From: Actinokineospora iranica
GTDB taxonomy: Bacteria; Actinomycetota; Actinomycetes; Mycobacteriales; Pseudonocardiaceae
Reading direction: 5' to 3'
Assembly (NCBI RefSeq): GCF_900101685.1
Contig: NZ_FMZZ01000004.1
Span: forward strand, 1 to 64,000
Length of the DNA: 64,000 nt
The notes beneath the pieces are model-generated. The model worked only from the letters and a program-made list of their open reading frames with translations, was not told where the DNA came from and searched no databases. Of the stretch, positions 42,627 through 51,783 are shown piece after piece (the stretch's first letter is position 1; each line of letters starts with the position of its first letter). The position numbers and the translations under genes were made by a program.

Positions 42627-43246
42627 GCATCGAAGCCATCAACTGGGTCCTCACCGCGGCCCCCATCCCCCGCGACCGACGGGACGCCTCCAGCCTCGCC
42701 GTCGTCCTGGTCGGCCTCGCCAACCACGCCGACCCGGACGGCCGAAACGCATTCCCCTCACTGGCTCGGCTGTCCCGCTACACCCGCCTGTCGGAACGCT
42801 CCGTCCGTTACGCCCTCCGGACCCTCGAAGACCTCAAGCTGATCCGTCCATCCGACCCGGTCATCGTCGCCGCTTACGTCAAACGAGCCGACCGCAGGCC
42901 AAACGGCTACGACCTAGCCCTCAACCGCACAGAGCCTGTGGACAACTCCCCGTACCAGGGGCAACCACTGCCGCCCGTCACCAGCCACGAGGGGCAATCT
43001 CGTCCAGAACGAGGGGCAAACAGCGTATCCACGAGGGGCAAAGCTTGCCCCCGAAACATCCTTAACCATCCAGAGAACCACCCGCCCCGCAGCGATTCAC
43101 CGCTCCCACCACCTTGCGGCCAGTGCGACGCCCGCCCACATGACCCACCCGCCGCCCGCCTCATCTGGCCCAACGACGACTCCAACCCGATCCCCTGCCC
43201 CCGTTGCCATCCCAAGTCCATCGACCCGAACGGCCGTGCGCGATGA
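42623..43246 (+). CDS. helix-turn-helix protein, replication-initiator-like
   Basis: The product has 207 residues. The N-terminal 85 residues form a winged helix with FPSLARLSRYTRLSERSVRYALRTLEDLKLI, the pattern of HTH_36 proteins found in plasmid replication genes. The C-terminal half is Pro-rich and carries two CXXC pairs (CGQCD, CPRCH), possibly a zinc ribbon. It starts with GTG overlapping the previous stop and ends overlapping the DUF2637 start (ATGA). Confidence 0.7.
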   Translation: MSIEAINWVLTAAPIPRDRRDASSLAVVLVGLANHADPDGRNAFPSLARLSRYTRLSERSVRYALRTLEDLKLIRPSDPVIVAAYVKRADRRPNGYDLALNRTEPVDNSPYQGQPLPPVTSHEGQSRPERGANSVSTRGKACPRNILNHPENHPPRSDSPLPPPCGQCDARPHDPPAARLIWPNDDSNPIPCPRCHPKSIDPNGRAR

Positions 43247-43890
43247 CCGCCACCAACAGCCACCTGGTGGCTCAAGTCCGCGATGCCCTCGACACCGCCA
43301 AACGATCAGGTCAGCCAGTGCCCGGCAGGCCTACGCTGGTACGCCTCACCGGCGCCACCGATCACGCAATCCGCAAGGCCCTGGCGGAGCTGGCGAGCGA
43401 ACCCACCAGCGCTGGCGAACCTGGTGAACCAGCTCCACCAGCACCGCACCAGCCGGTCGACACCCGACCATCGAAAGATGCCCGGCTTGTCGCGTGGGCA
43501 GGCTTCGTCTTCGGGTCGATCATGTCCATCGCCGCCAACGTTCTCCACACCTGGCTCCCGGCCACCAGCCAACCCGCGGACTGGTCACCAGGACTGGCCC
43601 CACAGATCGGCGCTGCGGTCTGGCCCATCGGCCTACTGCTGTCGGTCGAAGTCCTCTCCCGCGTCCCCTGGCCCAGCGGCTTCCAGTGGACCCTGGCCCG
43701 CTTCGGCGGAACCGGTGCCGTCGCCCTCGGCTCAGCCGTCATCTCCTACGGCCATCTCCGCGACCTGCTCCTGGCCTGGCACTACGGCCCGCTGGCGGCC
43801 GCTGTCGGCCCACTGGTGCTCGACGGCCTGATGGTCATCTCCGGCTTCGCCCTCCTGGCGATGAGCCGCACTGCACCTCAGCGGTGCTGA
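43243..43890 (+). CDS. DUF2637 membrane protein
   Basis: The product has 215 residues. A short N-terminal HTH-like region (VRLTGATDHAIRKALAELA) precedes a four-helix membrane domain (about 90-205; VAWAGFVFGSIMSIAANVLH, then GAAVWPIGLLLSVEVLSR). DUF2637 proteins are typical of actinomycete conjugative and integrative elements (SpdA-like spread proteins), where they are thought to assist intramycelial transfer. It is coupled to the upstream gene by ATGA. Confidence 0.82.
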   Translation: MTATNSHLVAQVRDALDTAKRSGQPVPGRPTLVRLTGATDHAIRKALAELASEPTSAGEPGEPAPPAPHQPVDTRPSKDARLVAWAGFVFGSIMSIAANVLHTWLPATSQPADWSPGLAPQIGAAVWPIGLLLSVEVLSRVPWPSGFQWTLARFGGTGAVALGSAVISYGHLRDLLLAWHYGPLAAAVGPLVLDGLMVISGFALLAMSRTAPQRC

Positions 43891-43993
43891 CGGACTATGT
43901 GCTCATTCACTGAACCGGCTTGGGTTGGCCTATGACGTCCAGGGCGTTCTCGCGTACGCGGCGAAGGCGGCCGTGGTCCTGAGCACATGAAGG

Positions 43994-45595
43994 TCAGAGT
44001 CCTCGTCCCCGTCGCGCGGCCTGGTTCTGCCAGGTGCGCAGGTGGTGGGCTGGGCGCTGGTGTTGCGGCGGTTTGGCTGCCTGGGGCGGTGTCGGGCGAT
44101 CCGGCATGGGACCGGCCAACGCGGCGAGGCCGCCCGCCGCGGTTCTCGCCGCTGCGGCTTGGTGAATCCGGCCGCGTGCATGGTGCGCGGCGGCGATCTC
44201 GGCGACAAGACCGGCCAACGCGAGTACGAGAGCCGCTGCCGCGAACTTCTCACGGCCCCGGCCGGATAGCACGCCCACAGCCGCGATGCGCCGGGACGCG
44301 TAGCGAAGTTCTCGGGCCACCGCGCCCACCTCACGGGGCAGCGCGTGCCGCGGGGTTCGAGCGGCGCGGTCGTAGCGCTCGGCTATCTCGCTGAGCGGTC
44401 CCGCGTCGTATCCCTCGCGGCCACGGGCGAAGACCGTCAGCACCTCGCCTGTCGCGTGAGCGATGCCGTCGACGTCCGCTCCGGTACGCACGAGCACCGT
44501 GGCACGCTCGACAAGCCCCGCGGTGTCGGCCAGAGATTCTCGGCGCTCGACCGGCGTCGTGCGGCCGTCCTCGGTGCGCTCGGTTTCCGTGGGCGGGGGA
44601 GTGCTCGACCAGCGAGCCGTCAACTTCGGCCAAGACAGGTCGGGAGCGAGCTTCGAGCCGGAGTACCGGATGGGTTCCCTGCTGGCAGCCCGGTCGTCGG
44701 GACGAAAGACGGTGTAGCCGAGCACCCGTCCTTCGCTGTCCACCGTCGCCTGCGGCATCACACCCTCCAGCCGAAGACTGGCGAAGAACTCGGCGCCGTC
44801 ACGCGTCGCCGCCGCGGCCTGACTCACCACCCTCCGCAGGTGCTCCCGGGCGGTCATTCCCCGGCCTGCCCGCGCGGCCTTGCCATGCTCCTTGCGACTC
44901 GGCCGACACGGCGCGGTCTTGTCGGCCCCAGCGGTGGGCGTGAGGCCGAACTGGCGCTCCAGGGCCTGGCACTCTCGACGCAACGCTGGGTAGTCCCGGT
45001 ACGGGTGGAACCGCTTGCCGGTGGTCTCCGAAACCAGGGTCGCCATCAGGTGGATGTGGTCGTCGGCGTGCCGCACCGCGATCCACGGACAGCCTGCTTG
45101 GTGGATGCCGGTCGCCTTCATCAGCCGCTCACCGATGTGCTCCCACTCCTCGTCGGTCAGAGTCCGATCACCCGGGTGCAAACGCACGGAGGTGTGCCAC
45201 ACGTACCCAGGCGACAGCACGACCGCCTTCTTCTTCGAGTCGTACTTGTAGTGCCGCACCCACGACGGAGCATCGACCGGAAGCCGCCCGCCCCGCCGAA
45301 GCGCCTCCACCCACTCGGGCGTAATCACCGGCGGGTTGCTCAACGGCAGTCCCGCCGCCTTCGCCAACTCCTGCATCGTGGCGGTGAGCGGCCCGAGGTC
45401 GAAGTCGAACTCACCGGGCTCAAGGATCTCCCCGTCCAACTCCACGCCCGCCAACTTCTCCGGCTGATGCAGCCACGGCGCCCCATCCCACGACGCGACC
45501 ACCCGCGGATTCCTGTGCGACTCATACTCACCCGGCCCGAACAGATACCGCAGCAACCCGGCAGGCCGATACCCACGCACAACCTTCGCGATCAC
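43994..45595 (-). CDS. relaxase / mobilisation nuclease (MobP-type)
   Basis: The product has 533 residues. The relaxase HUH-like three-His motif is His176, His180 and His182 (VRHADDHIHLMATLV). An N-terminal Tyr for nicking is present (Tyr9 or Tyr17 region). The C-terminal half is helical, with a hydrophobic segment (FAAAALVLALAGLVAEIAAA) and a Pro/Arg-rich end. It would nick at an oriT to begin DNA transfer. The GTG start overlaps the MobC stop (GTGA). Confidence 0.88.
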   Translation of the reverse strand: MIAKVVRGYRPAGLLRYLFGPGEYESHRNPRVVASWDGAPWLHQPEKLAGVELDGEILEPGEFDFDLGPLTATMQELAKAAGLPLSNPPVITPEWVEALRRGGRLPVDAPSWVRHYKYDSKKKAVVLSPGYVWHTSVRLHPGDRTLTDEEWEHIGERLMKATGIHQAGCPWIAVRHADDHIHLMATLVSETTGKRFHPYRDYPALRRECQALERQFGLTPTAGADKTAPCRPSRKEHGKAARAGRGMTAREHLRRVVSQAAAATRDGAEFFASLRLEGVMPQATVDSEGRVLGYTVFRPDDRAASREPIRYSGSKLAPDLSWPKLTARWSSTPPPTETERTEDGRTTPVERRESLADTAGLVERATVLVRTGADVDGIAHATGEVLTVFARGREGYDAGPLSEIAERYDRAARTPRHALPREVGAVARELRYASRRIAAVGVLSGRGREKFAAAALVLALAGLVAEIAAAHHARGRIHQAAAARTAAGGLAALAGPMPDRPTPPQAAKPPQHQRPAHHLRTWQNQAARRGRGL

Positions 45596-46059
45596 GGAAG
45601 CAACTCCGCCCGCACCCGGGCAACCAACTCATCCGAAGCCCGCACCACGTTTCGCACGACTCTCAGCAACCCCTGCGCCGCGGGCAAGTGCTCCACGCCG
45701 CCGGTCGAGTTGGCCACTTTGGCGAGCTGGTTGAGGCTCCCGCCGATGTTCGCCAACACGCGCCGCTGCTCACGCAACTCCGCGATCAACTCGTGGACCA
45801 GCCCCCGCTCGAACACCTCACCCCGCTGCCTCCGCAACGCCGCCTCATACGCGGCCTGCTGAGCCCACGCCCCCGGCTTCATCCCCTCCCGAGCCGCGAC
45901 CATCACGATCACAGCCCACTCAAGATCCGTATAGCGAAGCGCTCCACGCCGTTCCCGACGCTGCCCACTCGCCTGCTCGCGGTATCCCAAGCGCAGTCGA
46001 TTCCCACCATCCACCGTGTCCCCCGACATCGGCTCGGATGACGCCGACACCGACGCCAT
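45592..46059 (-). CDS. MobC-type relaxosome accessory protein
   Basis: The product is about 155 residues. A ribbon-helix-helix-like N-terminal half (LRYTDLEWAVIVMVAAREGM) precedes the MobC region ELIAELREQRRVLANIGGSLNQLAKVAN, which is diagnostic for plasmid mobilisation relaxosome proteins. It should bind near oriT and load the relaxase encoded immediately after it. The ATG at 46059 (GGTGGTG upstream) is preferred, with 46029 as an alternative. Confidence 0.85.
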   Translation of the reverse strand: MASVSASSEPMSGDTVDGGNRLRLGYREQASGQRRERRGALRYTDLEWAVIVMVAAREGMKPGAWAQQAAYEAALRRQRGEVFERGLVHELIAELREQRRVLANIGGSLNQLAKVANSTGGVEHLPAAQGLLRVVRNVVRASDELVARVRAELLP

Positions 46060-46365
46060 CACCACCAGCCGGGTGGGCCAACCTGGTGGTCTCCCAACAA
46101 CTCCACAACCCGCCGACGACCGCACGCATGCCCGCCAGCACCACGCCGTGACGCAAGCCCACGCAGGTGCACACCCCAGCCGACACCTGCACGTCAATTC
46201 GGCCACGCGGCCCGAGCTGCCTTTCCCGCTCCGCCCGCTACACCAGCCTGCCACGGCTTGTGGCCTTCAACGGCGAAGAGGCACTCTTCGCCCTATCTTG
46301 CTCCGCCGATTGCCGGGGGTTCACGGACGGTGAAGGTCGTTCGGTGGGAACCCAGGGCGTTCTGA
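46060..46365. other. intergenic, possible oriT/promoter region of mob operon
   Basis: There are no convincing genes. It is the leader of the MobC-relaxase operon, where an oriT would usually lie. GAAGAGGCACTCTTC (46276-46290) is a short inverted repeat. No conserved nick sequence is recognised. Confidence 0.4.
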
Positions 46366-47583
46366 TCACGAGGCGGCGAATCGCGTCGAGTTCGCTGTGA
46401 ATCGCCTCGCGCAACGCGAGGCTTCGACGGGGGACAGGCTGCTGGAGTCAGTGATCCAGGCCCGAGGTGCGTCCTCGATGGGCTTGGCCATGAGGTCCCG
46501 CGCGACTGCGGCGTAGTCGATCGCTGTCTGGCTGCTCAGTCCGGAGGCGGCGGCCAGGTGCAGCGGGTCGGCGTTGACGGCGAGGCCTTCGTGCAGGACG
46601 CGGTCGGCACGTAGGCGTCCGAGCGGGACGTCTTGCATGGCCAGGTAGTAGGACAGGTAGTAGTCGCTGACCGGCGCGGTCCCGGCCGCCGAGTCGCGTG
46701 AGATCAGCACGTGTCGGTTGAGTGTGTGTGGCCAGCGGCAGCGGCGCTCGGTGAGCCACTCCCGGATGAGTCGGTGCACCAGCTCTGGCATCGGCTGAGC
46801 GGCGCCGTTAATGCGCAAGCGGCGGCGGGAGAGGTCTATGTCGTCGAGCGTGAGCCGACGGATAGTGCTTGCGCGAGCGGCGTGGACGACGACCAGGGCG
46901 ACCACCAGTCGCTGCATCGGAGTGACCACGGCTCGGTTCACCGCGACGATCTGGTCGTCGATCATGGGCAGCGATGTGCGCTCGGGTGCGCGGCCGACGT
47001 GCAGTCGACGGGTCGGATCGGTGAACACGAGTCGGTGGCGGTGAGCGAACCGGAACAACGACTGTAGGGAGGTGAACGTGCCCGCCCGGAGGTGCCCGCG
47101 CTGGCTGTCGAGCACGTCGGCGACGTCCTGCTCGGTGACCTGCCTGAGGTGCTCGTAGGTCCGCGACCAGGTGGCCAGGTGCGGTTGGACGCGCCCGAAG
47201 TAGGCGTAGAGGGTGCTGCGCGCCCGGGCCTGGATCGCTCGCCGCCGGCGGCCAGCTCGACCAACCAGGCGCGAGTGTCGTCGCGGAATCCCGCTGGCAG
47301 ATCCGCGGTCCTGCGGTCGATCCAGACTCGAATAGCGGGCGGGGTGTCCTCGTCGAGGGCATCGTGTTCCCGCAGCACCTCGGTGGCCAGGTTCGGCATC
47401 GCAGGTGCGCGGAGTGCGGCCATGACGCGCTGAGCGGGACCGCGCTGTCGCCCTGGTGTGTGGCCAGCACCTGGTTTAGCCCGGTGAGCAGTGTGCCGAC
47501 CGCCCTGGCCGGCCAGCGTCCGGCCTCGGCGAGTTCGGCGGTCCGGGCGAGCACGCTGCGGTGCACTGGCGTGGTGTCGCGAC
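46366..47583 (-). pseudogene. decayed tyrosine-recombinase-like gene, three reading frames
   Basis: Protein-like sequence runs leftward through three frames. The first is VLARTAELAEAGRWPARAVG (before about 47440). The second is LATEVLREHDALDEDTPPAIR with DDTRAWLVELAAGG. The third is YAYFGRVQPHLATWSRTYEHL and FRFAHRHRLVFTDPTRRLHV, to RASTIRRLTLDDIDLSRRRL and the end. The last part has the layout of a tyrosine-recombinase catalytic domain (Arg in ARASTIRRL), but the His/Tyr box is not clear. At least two frameshifts are needed, so it is dead. A shorter paralogous fragment lies at 49.9 kb. Confidence 0.75.
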
Positions 47584-47915
47584 TGCCCTATGAGCGGCTG
47601 CTCAACGTCGGCGCCCGAATGCGAGAGGCCGCCGCCCGGCCGGTGATCGTCCCCGAGCAGGTCGTGATCGACCACGGGAAGGTGTTCGTCTCCGACACGT
47701 TGACCCGCGCCTGCGAACGACTGGGCATCTCGATCCAGCCCGCACGCCAGGACACCCCGACCGACAAGGCCGTGGTCGAGGCCACGTTCACCGCGATCAA
47801 GACGCTGTTCGCGCAGCCCGTCGCCGGGTTCAAGGCCGCGAACACTCAGCTGCGCGGGCGCGACGTCGCGGCGACCTGGACGCTGGATCAGTTGCAGGAC
47901 CTGCTCGACGAGTGA
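47584..47915 (+). pseudogene. fragment of DDE (rve/Mu-type) transposase
   Basis: The frame encodes LPYERLLNVGARMREAAARP, PEQVVIDHGKVFVSDTLTRA, then QPARQDTPTDKAVVEATFTAI and stops. This is the middle of a retroviral-integrase-fold transposase (Asp in VIDHG, Glu in VVEATF), as in Mu/TnsB-like elements. The N-terminal DNA-binding and C-terminal domains are missing. The 5' breakpoint abuts the start of the recombinase pseudogene on the other strand. Confidence 0.75.
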
Positions 47916-48240
47916 TCTACCGGACCGGGTTGTCGAACAGGTTGTGCAGACGCTGGAAATCGGCCAAGTACACGGTGCTGGCCTTGACGACGGCGTGCCG
48001 TTCTCGATGAGGGCGTCGCGGGGTCAAGTGAAGTCGTGGTCGTGACCAGAGCGTAGCCGGGGTTATCGCAGCCGGTGCGGTCGTCGATCCACTTGCACCA
48101 GGTGCGGGTGTCGAGGTCGACGTGCGCGTTGACGTGAACTCCCGGATCGCCGCCTGGGAGCCCCATCTGCGTTTTGTTGCGGGGGCCATCCAGTCTTGAA
48201 CGAGAGGGATGTTCGGACGAAAAGTTCACAGAGCCCGTAC
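47916..48240 (-). pseudogene. scrambled remnant, identity unclear
   Basis: Leftward frames give GVHVNAHVDLDTRTWCKWID followed by DRTGCDNPGYALVTTTT, then in another frame VVKASTVYLADFQRLHNLFD ending at a TAG near 47920. Both stretches look like real protein separated by a frameshift. The family is not recognised; it is probably debris of the same mobile element. Confidence 0.35.
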
Positions 48241-48263
48241 TTTACGTACGTCTCGTCAGTACT

Positions 48264-48274
48264 TGTGATACGGT
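48264..48274 (+). promoter_or_regulatory. putative extended -10 TGTGATACGGT before parA-like gene
   Basis: This lies about 36 bp before the GTG. The same core GATACGGT occurs on the minus strand upstream of the DndB-like gene. TACGGT fits an actinobacterial -10 hexamer. No convincing -35 was found. Confidence 0.4.
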
Positions 48275-48310
48275 CTAGGCATCCTGGATGTCCGACTAGG
48301 GAGTCGCGCC

Positions 48311-49333
48311 GTGCCCATGACCTACGCGTTCTGGAACAACAAGGGTGGCACTGGCAAGACCAGCCTGTGCTTCCAGTCCATGACCTTCTTCGCTCATCAG
48401 AACCCTGATATGCGGGTGCTGGCCATCGATGTCTGCCCTCAGGCGAACCTGTCCGAGTTGCTGTTCGGCGGCCTGACGGGCAAGGGCAGCGAAGTACTGC
48501 TGGCCCGCCAGAACGAGCCGACTCGCAGAACCATCGGCGGCTACTTTGAGCTGCGCCTCCCCAACGCATTCTCAGTTCCGGCTATCGACCCCGACGTTTA
48601 CATCTCGCACCCAGCCGACTACAACTCCGCGATACCGGACAACCTCGACCTCATCGCCGGGGATCCGATCCTTGAGTTGCAGACCAACGCCGTGTCCACG
48701 CTAGCCAACACCCAACTCCCGAACACCCCCACATGGCTGCGGGTCATCGACTGGATCCGGGATCTAGTAGTCACTTTGGGGGACAGGTATGACATGATCT
48801 TTGTCGACGCAAACCCGTCGTTCTCCATGTACACCCAAATCGCCCTCGCAAGTGCCGACCGCTTTGTTCTGCCGGTGATGGCCGACGACTCGTCGCGTCG
48901 GGCAATCCAGAATGCGTTTTCATTGGTGTACGGACTCAAGTTGCCATCCGAGATCTACACCCAGTACGCCTTCGCGACGAAGTTGAGGGCGGAGGGGCGC
49001 GAGCTGCCGAAGGTCCACGTGATCGCGAAGAACAGGCTCACTCAGTACGTCGTGGCGGCGTCGGGATACTCCGCAGTGCTGAAGACCATCGACGCCGACG
49101 TTAAGACGTTGATGGCAGGCAACCCCGACATGTTCTCGGCAAGCGAAGCGAGGGACGTCATGGTTGAGATCCGGGACTTCCAGACCGCTGGGGTGGTCTC
49201 TTTCGCTCGCGGCTGCCCCTTCTACGCACAGAAGCCCGGCCGCATGGAGATCAACGGTAAGCGGGTTGGTGTGAAGAGCGAGTACCTGGAGAACTGCGTG
49301 AAATCCGTACAGGCGCTCGTTGACCAACTCTGA
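48311..49333 (+). CDS. ParA-family ATPase
   Basis: The product has 340 residues. The deviant Walker A NNKGGTGKTS is at residues 9-18, with the early signature Lys, and AIDVCPQANLSELLFGG (Walker A') follows. Walker B-like IFVDANPSF is near residue 160. This is a Soj/MinD-type ATPase. Members partition DNA or organise other cargo; no ParB is adjacent. Asp replaces none of the key residues, though the usual DxDPQ is DVCPQ. The gene is visibly AT-richer than the flanks and is bracketed by recombinase remnants, so horizontal origin is likely. The GTG at 48311 has AGGGAG upstream. Confidence 0.88.
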   Translation: MPMTYAFWNNKGGTGKTSLCFQSMTFFAHQNPDMRVLAIDVCPQANLSELLFGGLTGKGSEVLLARQNEPTRRTIGGYFELRLPNAFSVPAIDPDVYISHPADYNSAIPDNLDLIAGDPILELQTNAVSTLANTQLPNTPTWLRVIDWIRDLVVTLGDRYDMIFVDANPSFSMYTQIALASADRFVLPVMADDSSRRAIQNAFSLVYGLKLPSEIYTQYAFATKLRAEGRELPKVHVIAKNRLTQYVVAASGYSAVLKTIDADVKTLMAGNPDMFSASEARDVMVEIRDFQTAGVVSFARGCPFYAQKPGRMEINGKRVGVKSEYLENCVKSVQALVDQL

Positions 49334-49856
49334 GTCGGATTGCAGAAATGGCCACGAGGTAGGCCGGGCACTACCTCAGCCAGTCACGCAACCTCAGCGG
49401 CGAAGGCCTGGTGACCGAACAACGAATTCGAGGCGTTCCTGGGTGGAGCTACGTCCGACGCTGCTGTCGTCGTACCGCAGTCCGGGTTAGAGGCGAAGCC
49501 TACGTCCTGGAACGCCAAGCTTATGGCACCGACCGTAACTGCCGGTCATCAGACTGCGAAACAGACTGTGGGTGCTCGTGCTGATCAACTCTCTCACGCG
49601 AGCCCGTCTTGCTGCCGACTTCGCCAAGTAGGTCCGGACACTCGGTCCGCCGTCTGTTCGGACCTACTTGGCGAACCGCAGGTCAGCAGCCCTTACTACC
49701 GCCAACTTCGAGCGGAACGGACAGTGGGAACCCAACGGGTTCTAGTTACCAACGTCAAAACGCTGTGGGTTCCGCGCGAACCCGGTCCTCGAACGCGAGC
49801 AAGGACGCCGACGGCTGGTCCGAAGCTGGTCAGCCTTCGGCGGCCGGGGCCTGGCT
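49334..49856. other. intergenic region with one long inverted repeat
   Basis: No supportable gene was found; frames are short and lack ribosome sites. A 17-bp perfect inverted repeat (listed separately) is the only clear structure. It may be debris of the mobile element whose recombinase fragment follows. Confidence 0.45.
49621..49676. repeat. 17-bp perfect inverted repeat, 22-bp spacer
   Basis: TTCGCCAAGTAGGTCCG (49621-49637) is repeated in reverse complement at 49660-49676. The spacer is 22 bp and there is no T-run, so a recombination or protein-binding site is as likely as a terminator. Confidence 0.65.
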
Positions 49857-50090
49857 CTAGGCAGGCTGTTGGAGGAAAGCTCGGGCGATCTCGAAGTAGT
49901 CGATCGCGGTCTGGACCCTCAGGTTGAACGCCTGCGTGAGGTGTAGTGGATCGGCGTAGACGGCGACCGCTTCGTGCAGGACACGGTCGGCGCGAGGCGC
50001 TCCAGCGGGACGTCCTGCATGGCCAGGTGCTAGCTGAGGTAACAGTCGCTGACCGGCTCGGTCCCGGCCGCCGCACCAGTGCACATTGGT
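49857..50090 (-). pseudogene. second remnant of the recombinase-like gene (C-terminus)
   Basis: The frame ADRVLHEAVAVYADPLHLTQ followed by RVQTAIDYFEIARAF matches ADRVLHEGLAVNADPLHLAA and SSQTAIDYAAVARDL of the pseudogene at 46.4-47.6 kb. Just upstream another frame gives EPVSDCYLS, a stop, then HLAMQDVPLERL, again matching that copy. Only the end survives and it is frameshifted. Confidence 0.75.
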
Positions 50091-50425
50091 TCAGCATCCA
50101 CAACTGTGGTGGCGATGCAATGCTGCACCACCGCACCCTCAACCCCGTCGTCATTCGCGACTGGTCACCGAAGATGGAGACGTTCGCGCTGGCCAGCGCT
50201 TGGCCAGTTGAACAAGGTGGGTCTGCTTAACCCGAACTAGTCACCAACTACCCAGGTGAGGTGCCAAGTCTCCTGGCCAAGGTGTCCGCGCTGGCCGAGG
50301 AACACGGTCTACTGCCGCTCAGCAGCCCTTGCCCATGAGCTCCAGTGACGGCTACCGAGACTGCAGATTCTTCGCAGTGTCGGTTGTTCAAGCCGGTTAC
50401 GGGTTAGGTGTCGTATGCCGCTCGT
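50091..50425. other. intergenic debris, no gene
   Basis: There are only short unsupported frames between the recombinase remnant and the terminator of the DndB-like gene. I see nothing conserved. Confidence 0.4.
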
Positions 50426-50472
50426 ACAGCCGCGCCTCGGCTTCAGAGTGTCTGAAGCCGAGGCGCGGCTGT
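50426..50472 (-). terminator. 21-bp perfect hairpin after DndB-like gene
   Basis: Bases 50426-50446 are exactly complementary to 50452-50472, with a five-base loop. It lies 36 bp beyond the stop at 50508 on the minus strand. Confidence 0.85.
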
Positions 50473-50507
50473 TCTCAGCGATGTAGCGGATCACCGCGGC
50501 GCTCGGG

Positions 50508-51773
50508 TTACAGCGTGGCGGGCGCCTTCTTGTACCAGCTTGTGATCACACCGACCAGGTGGACGATGTTCTGCGTGCGCATGATCGGTGCGAAGGCATC
50601 AGGCTCGAAGTCCTTGTGGGCGTCGGTGGTGCGCCAGATGCTGGACTCCGTGACGGGGGCAGCCATGTGAGGGTCGAGCTTCTTGAAGAACGCGGCGATG
50701 TCGTCGAGTTCGGCGGGGTTGTCGCCCGCGCGCAGTTCCCGGAACACACCACCCAGCACGCGCAGCATGCCCACCGAGCCGAGCAGCGAGGTGCGCCTCA
50801 GCTTCTGCGACATGGTCAGTTCATCAGGCTTGCACTCGGCCTCCGGGTCGTCCTCCGTTACTGCGGCCAGGTCGCCGAAGGCGGTGGAGATGATGTCGAG
50901 GAAGTCCTTGACCTGCTCGATGACCTCACCGTCCGTCAGGCTCTGTTCGGCCTTCTTGCTGATCCTGCCGCCAGCTCCGGCGATGACGGCGCGGGTGATG
51001 TCCGCGACGTGCTTGGCGCCCATCAGGTTGGGGTTCTTCAGGGTCATGCGGTCCTGCTCCGCGTCGACCCGCCCCTTGAGCAGCGGGTGGTCGATGACGT
51101 CGGACAGGGTACGGTTGGCGACCTTGTAGTTGTCGAAGCGCGCGCGCACGGCACTGCTGATGCCCTTGGCGTTGTCGGCGACATCGACGAACATCTGCTG
51201 CGACTTGATTGGGTCGGGCTCGACGTAGATGTCCAGACCGACGTACTCCTCCTTGAGCCGAGTCATCTGCCCTACGAGCCGCTCGCGCTCGGCTTGGAGC
51301 TTCGCGGCCTTGTCGACGCTGACCTTGCGGGCCAGTTCGCGGTCGATCGCGGAGACGGCATCCGTGATGCGCTGCTTCTCGATAGAGACTCCCAGAATCC
51401 GGTGCTGGCCATCGATGGTGCGCAGCGTGGCGATGCCGCCGATCGCCCACGGAACGGTCAGATAGCCGACCCGTCCCTCCTCGTCGGCCTTCTGGAACGT
51501 GCAGCCGCCGCCGTCACGGGCAAGGAGCGCCGGTGCGACCCAGTCCTGCTTGGAATCGAGGTACTCACCGAACTGCTTGGCGTGCAGCCGGTCGACCTTG
51601 CGGTTGTCCTTGTCGACGTTGTTCGGGTCGGGGACCGGGAGGATCGTCGGGAGATCCAGGAGAGGAACGCGCGTCGAGTACACCGCGCGTCCTCCCTGCA
51701 TCGTCTTGAGAGCCAAGTACGTGCTGGAGTCCTGCGGCCTCGACAGCAGTCGGGGGTCTACGTTGATGCTCAT
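50508..51773 (-). CDS. DGQHR-domain protein, DndB-like
   Basis: The product has 421 residues, with AGGAGG eight bases before the ATG at 51773. The DGQHR motif (TIDGQHRILG, residues 119-128) and the surrounding layout place it in the DndB/DGQHR family. DndB represses or limits DNA phosphorothioation in dnd clusters, and DGQHR proteins occur in phage-defence islands. No dndA, C, D or E is in this window, so it is an orphan. A central coiled segment (about 135-175) is Lys/Glu-rich. GC is lower than in flanking genes. It faces the ParA gene convergently across recombinase debris. Confidence 0.88.
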   Translation of the reverse strand: MSINVDPRLLSRPQDSSTYLALKTMQGGRAVYSTRVPLLDLPTILPVPDPNNVDKDNRKVDRLHAKQFGEYLDSKQDWVAPALLARDGGGCTFQKADEEGRVGYLTVPWAIGGIATLRTIDGQHRILGVSIEKQRITDAVSAIDRELARKVSVDKAAKLQAERERLVGQMTRLKEEYVGLDIYVEPDPIKSQQMFVDVADNAKGISSAVRARFDNYKVANRTLSDVIDHPLLKGRVDAEQDRMTLKNPNLMGAKHVADITRAVIAGAGGRISKKAEQSLTDGEVIEQVKDFLDIISTAFGDLAAVTEDDPEAECKPDELTMSQKLRRTSLLGSVGMLRVLGGVFRELRAGDNPAELDDIAAFFKKLDPHMAAPVTESSIWRTTDAHKDFEPDAFAPIMRTQNIVHLVGVITSWYKKAPATL

Positions 51774-51783
51774 GGCTAACCTC

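Larger units (their letters stand above)
39625..46059. mobile_element. integrative mobilisable element, possibly two fused remnants
   Basis: Component genes are an excisionase-like protein, an element HTH protein, a frameshifted integrase, a tRNA-Arg 3' fragment, a coupled three-gene replication/DUF2637 set, and a convergent relaxase/MobC pair. The att-like fragment lies in the middle rather than at an end, so the left part (39.6-42.0 kb) and right part (42.2-46.1 kb) may derive from two elements or from a rearranged one. The integrase defect suggests it can no longer excise by itself. Confidence 0.65.

Noticed and set aside
50508-51779. A complete dnd phosphorothioation cluster
   Set aside because: Only a DndB-like gene is present; none of the cysteine desulfurase, DndC, DndD or DndE proteins is recognisable in the window.
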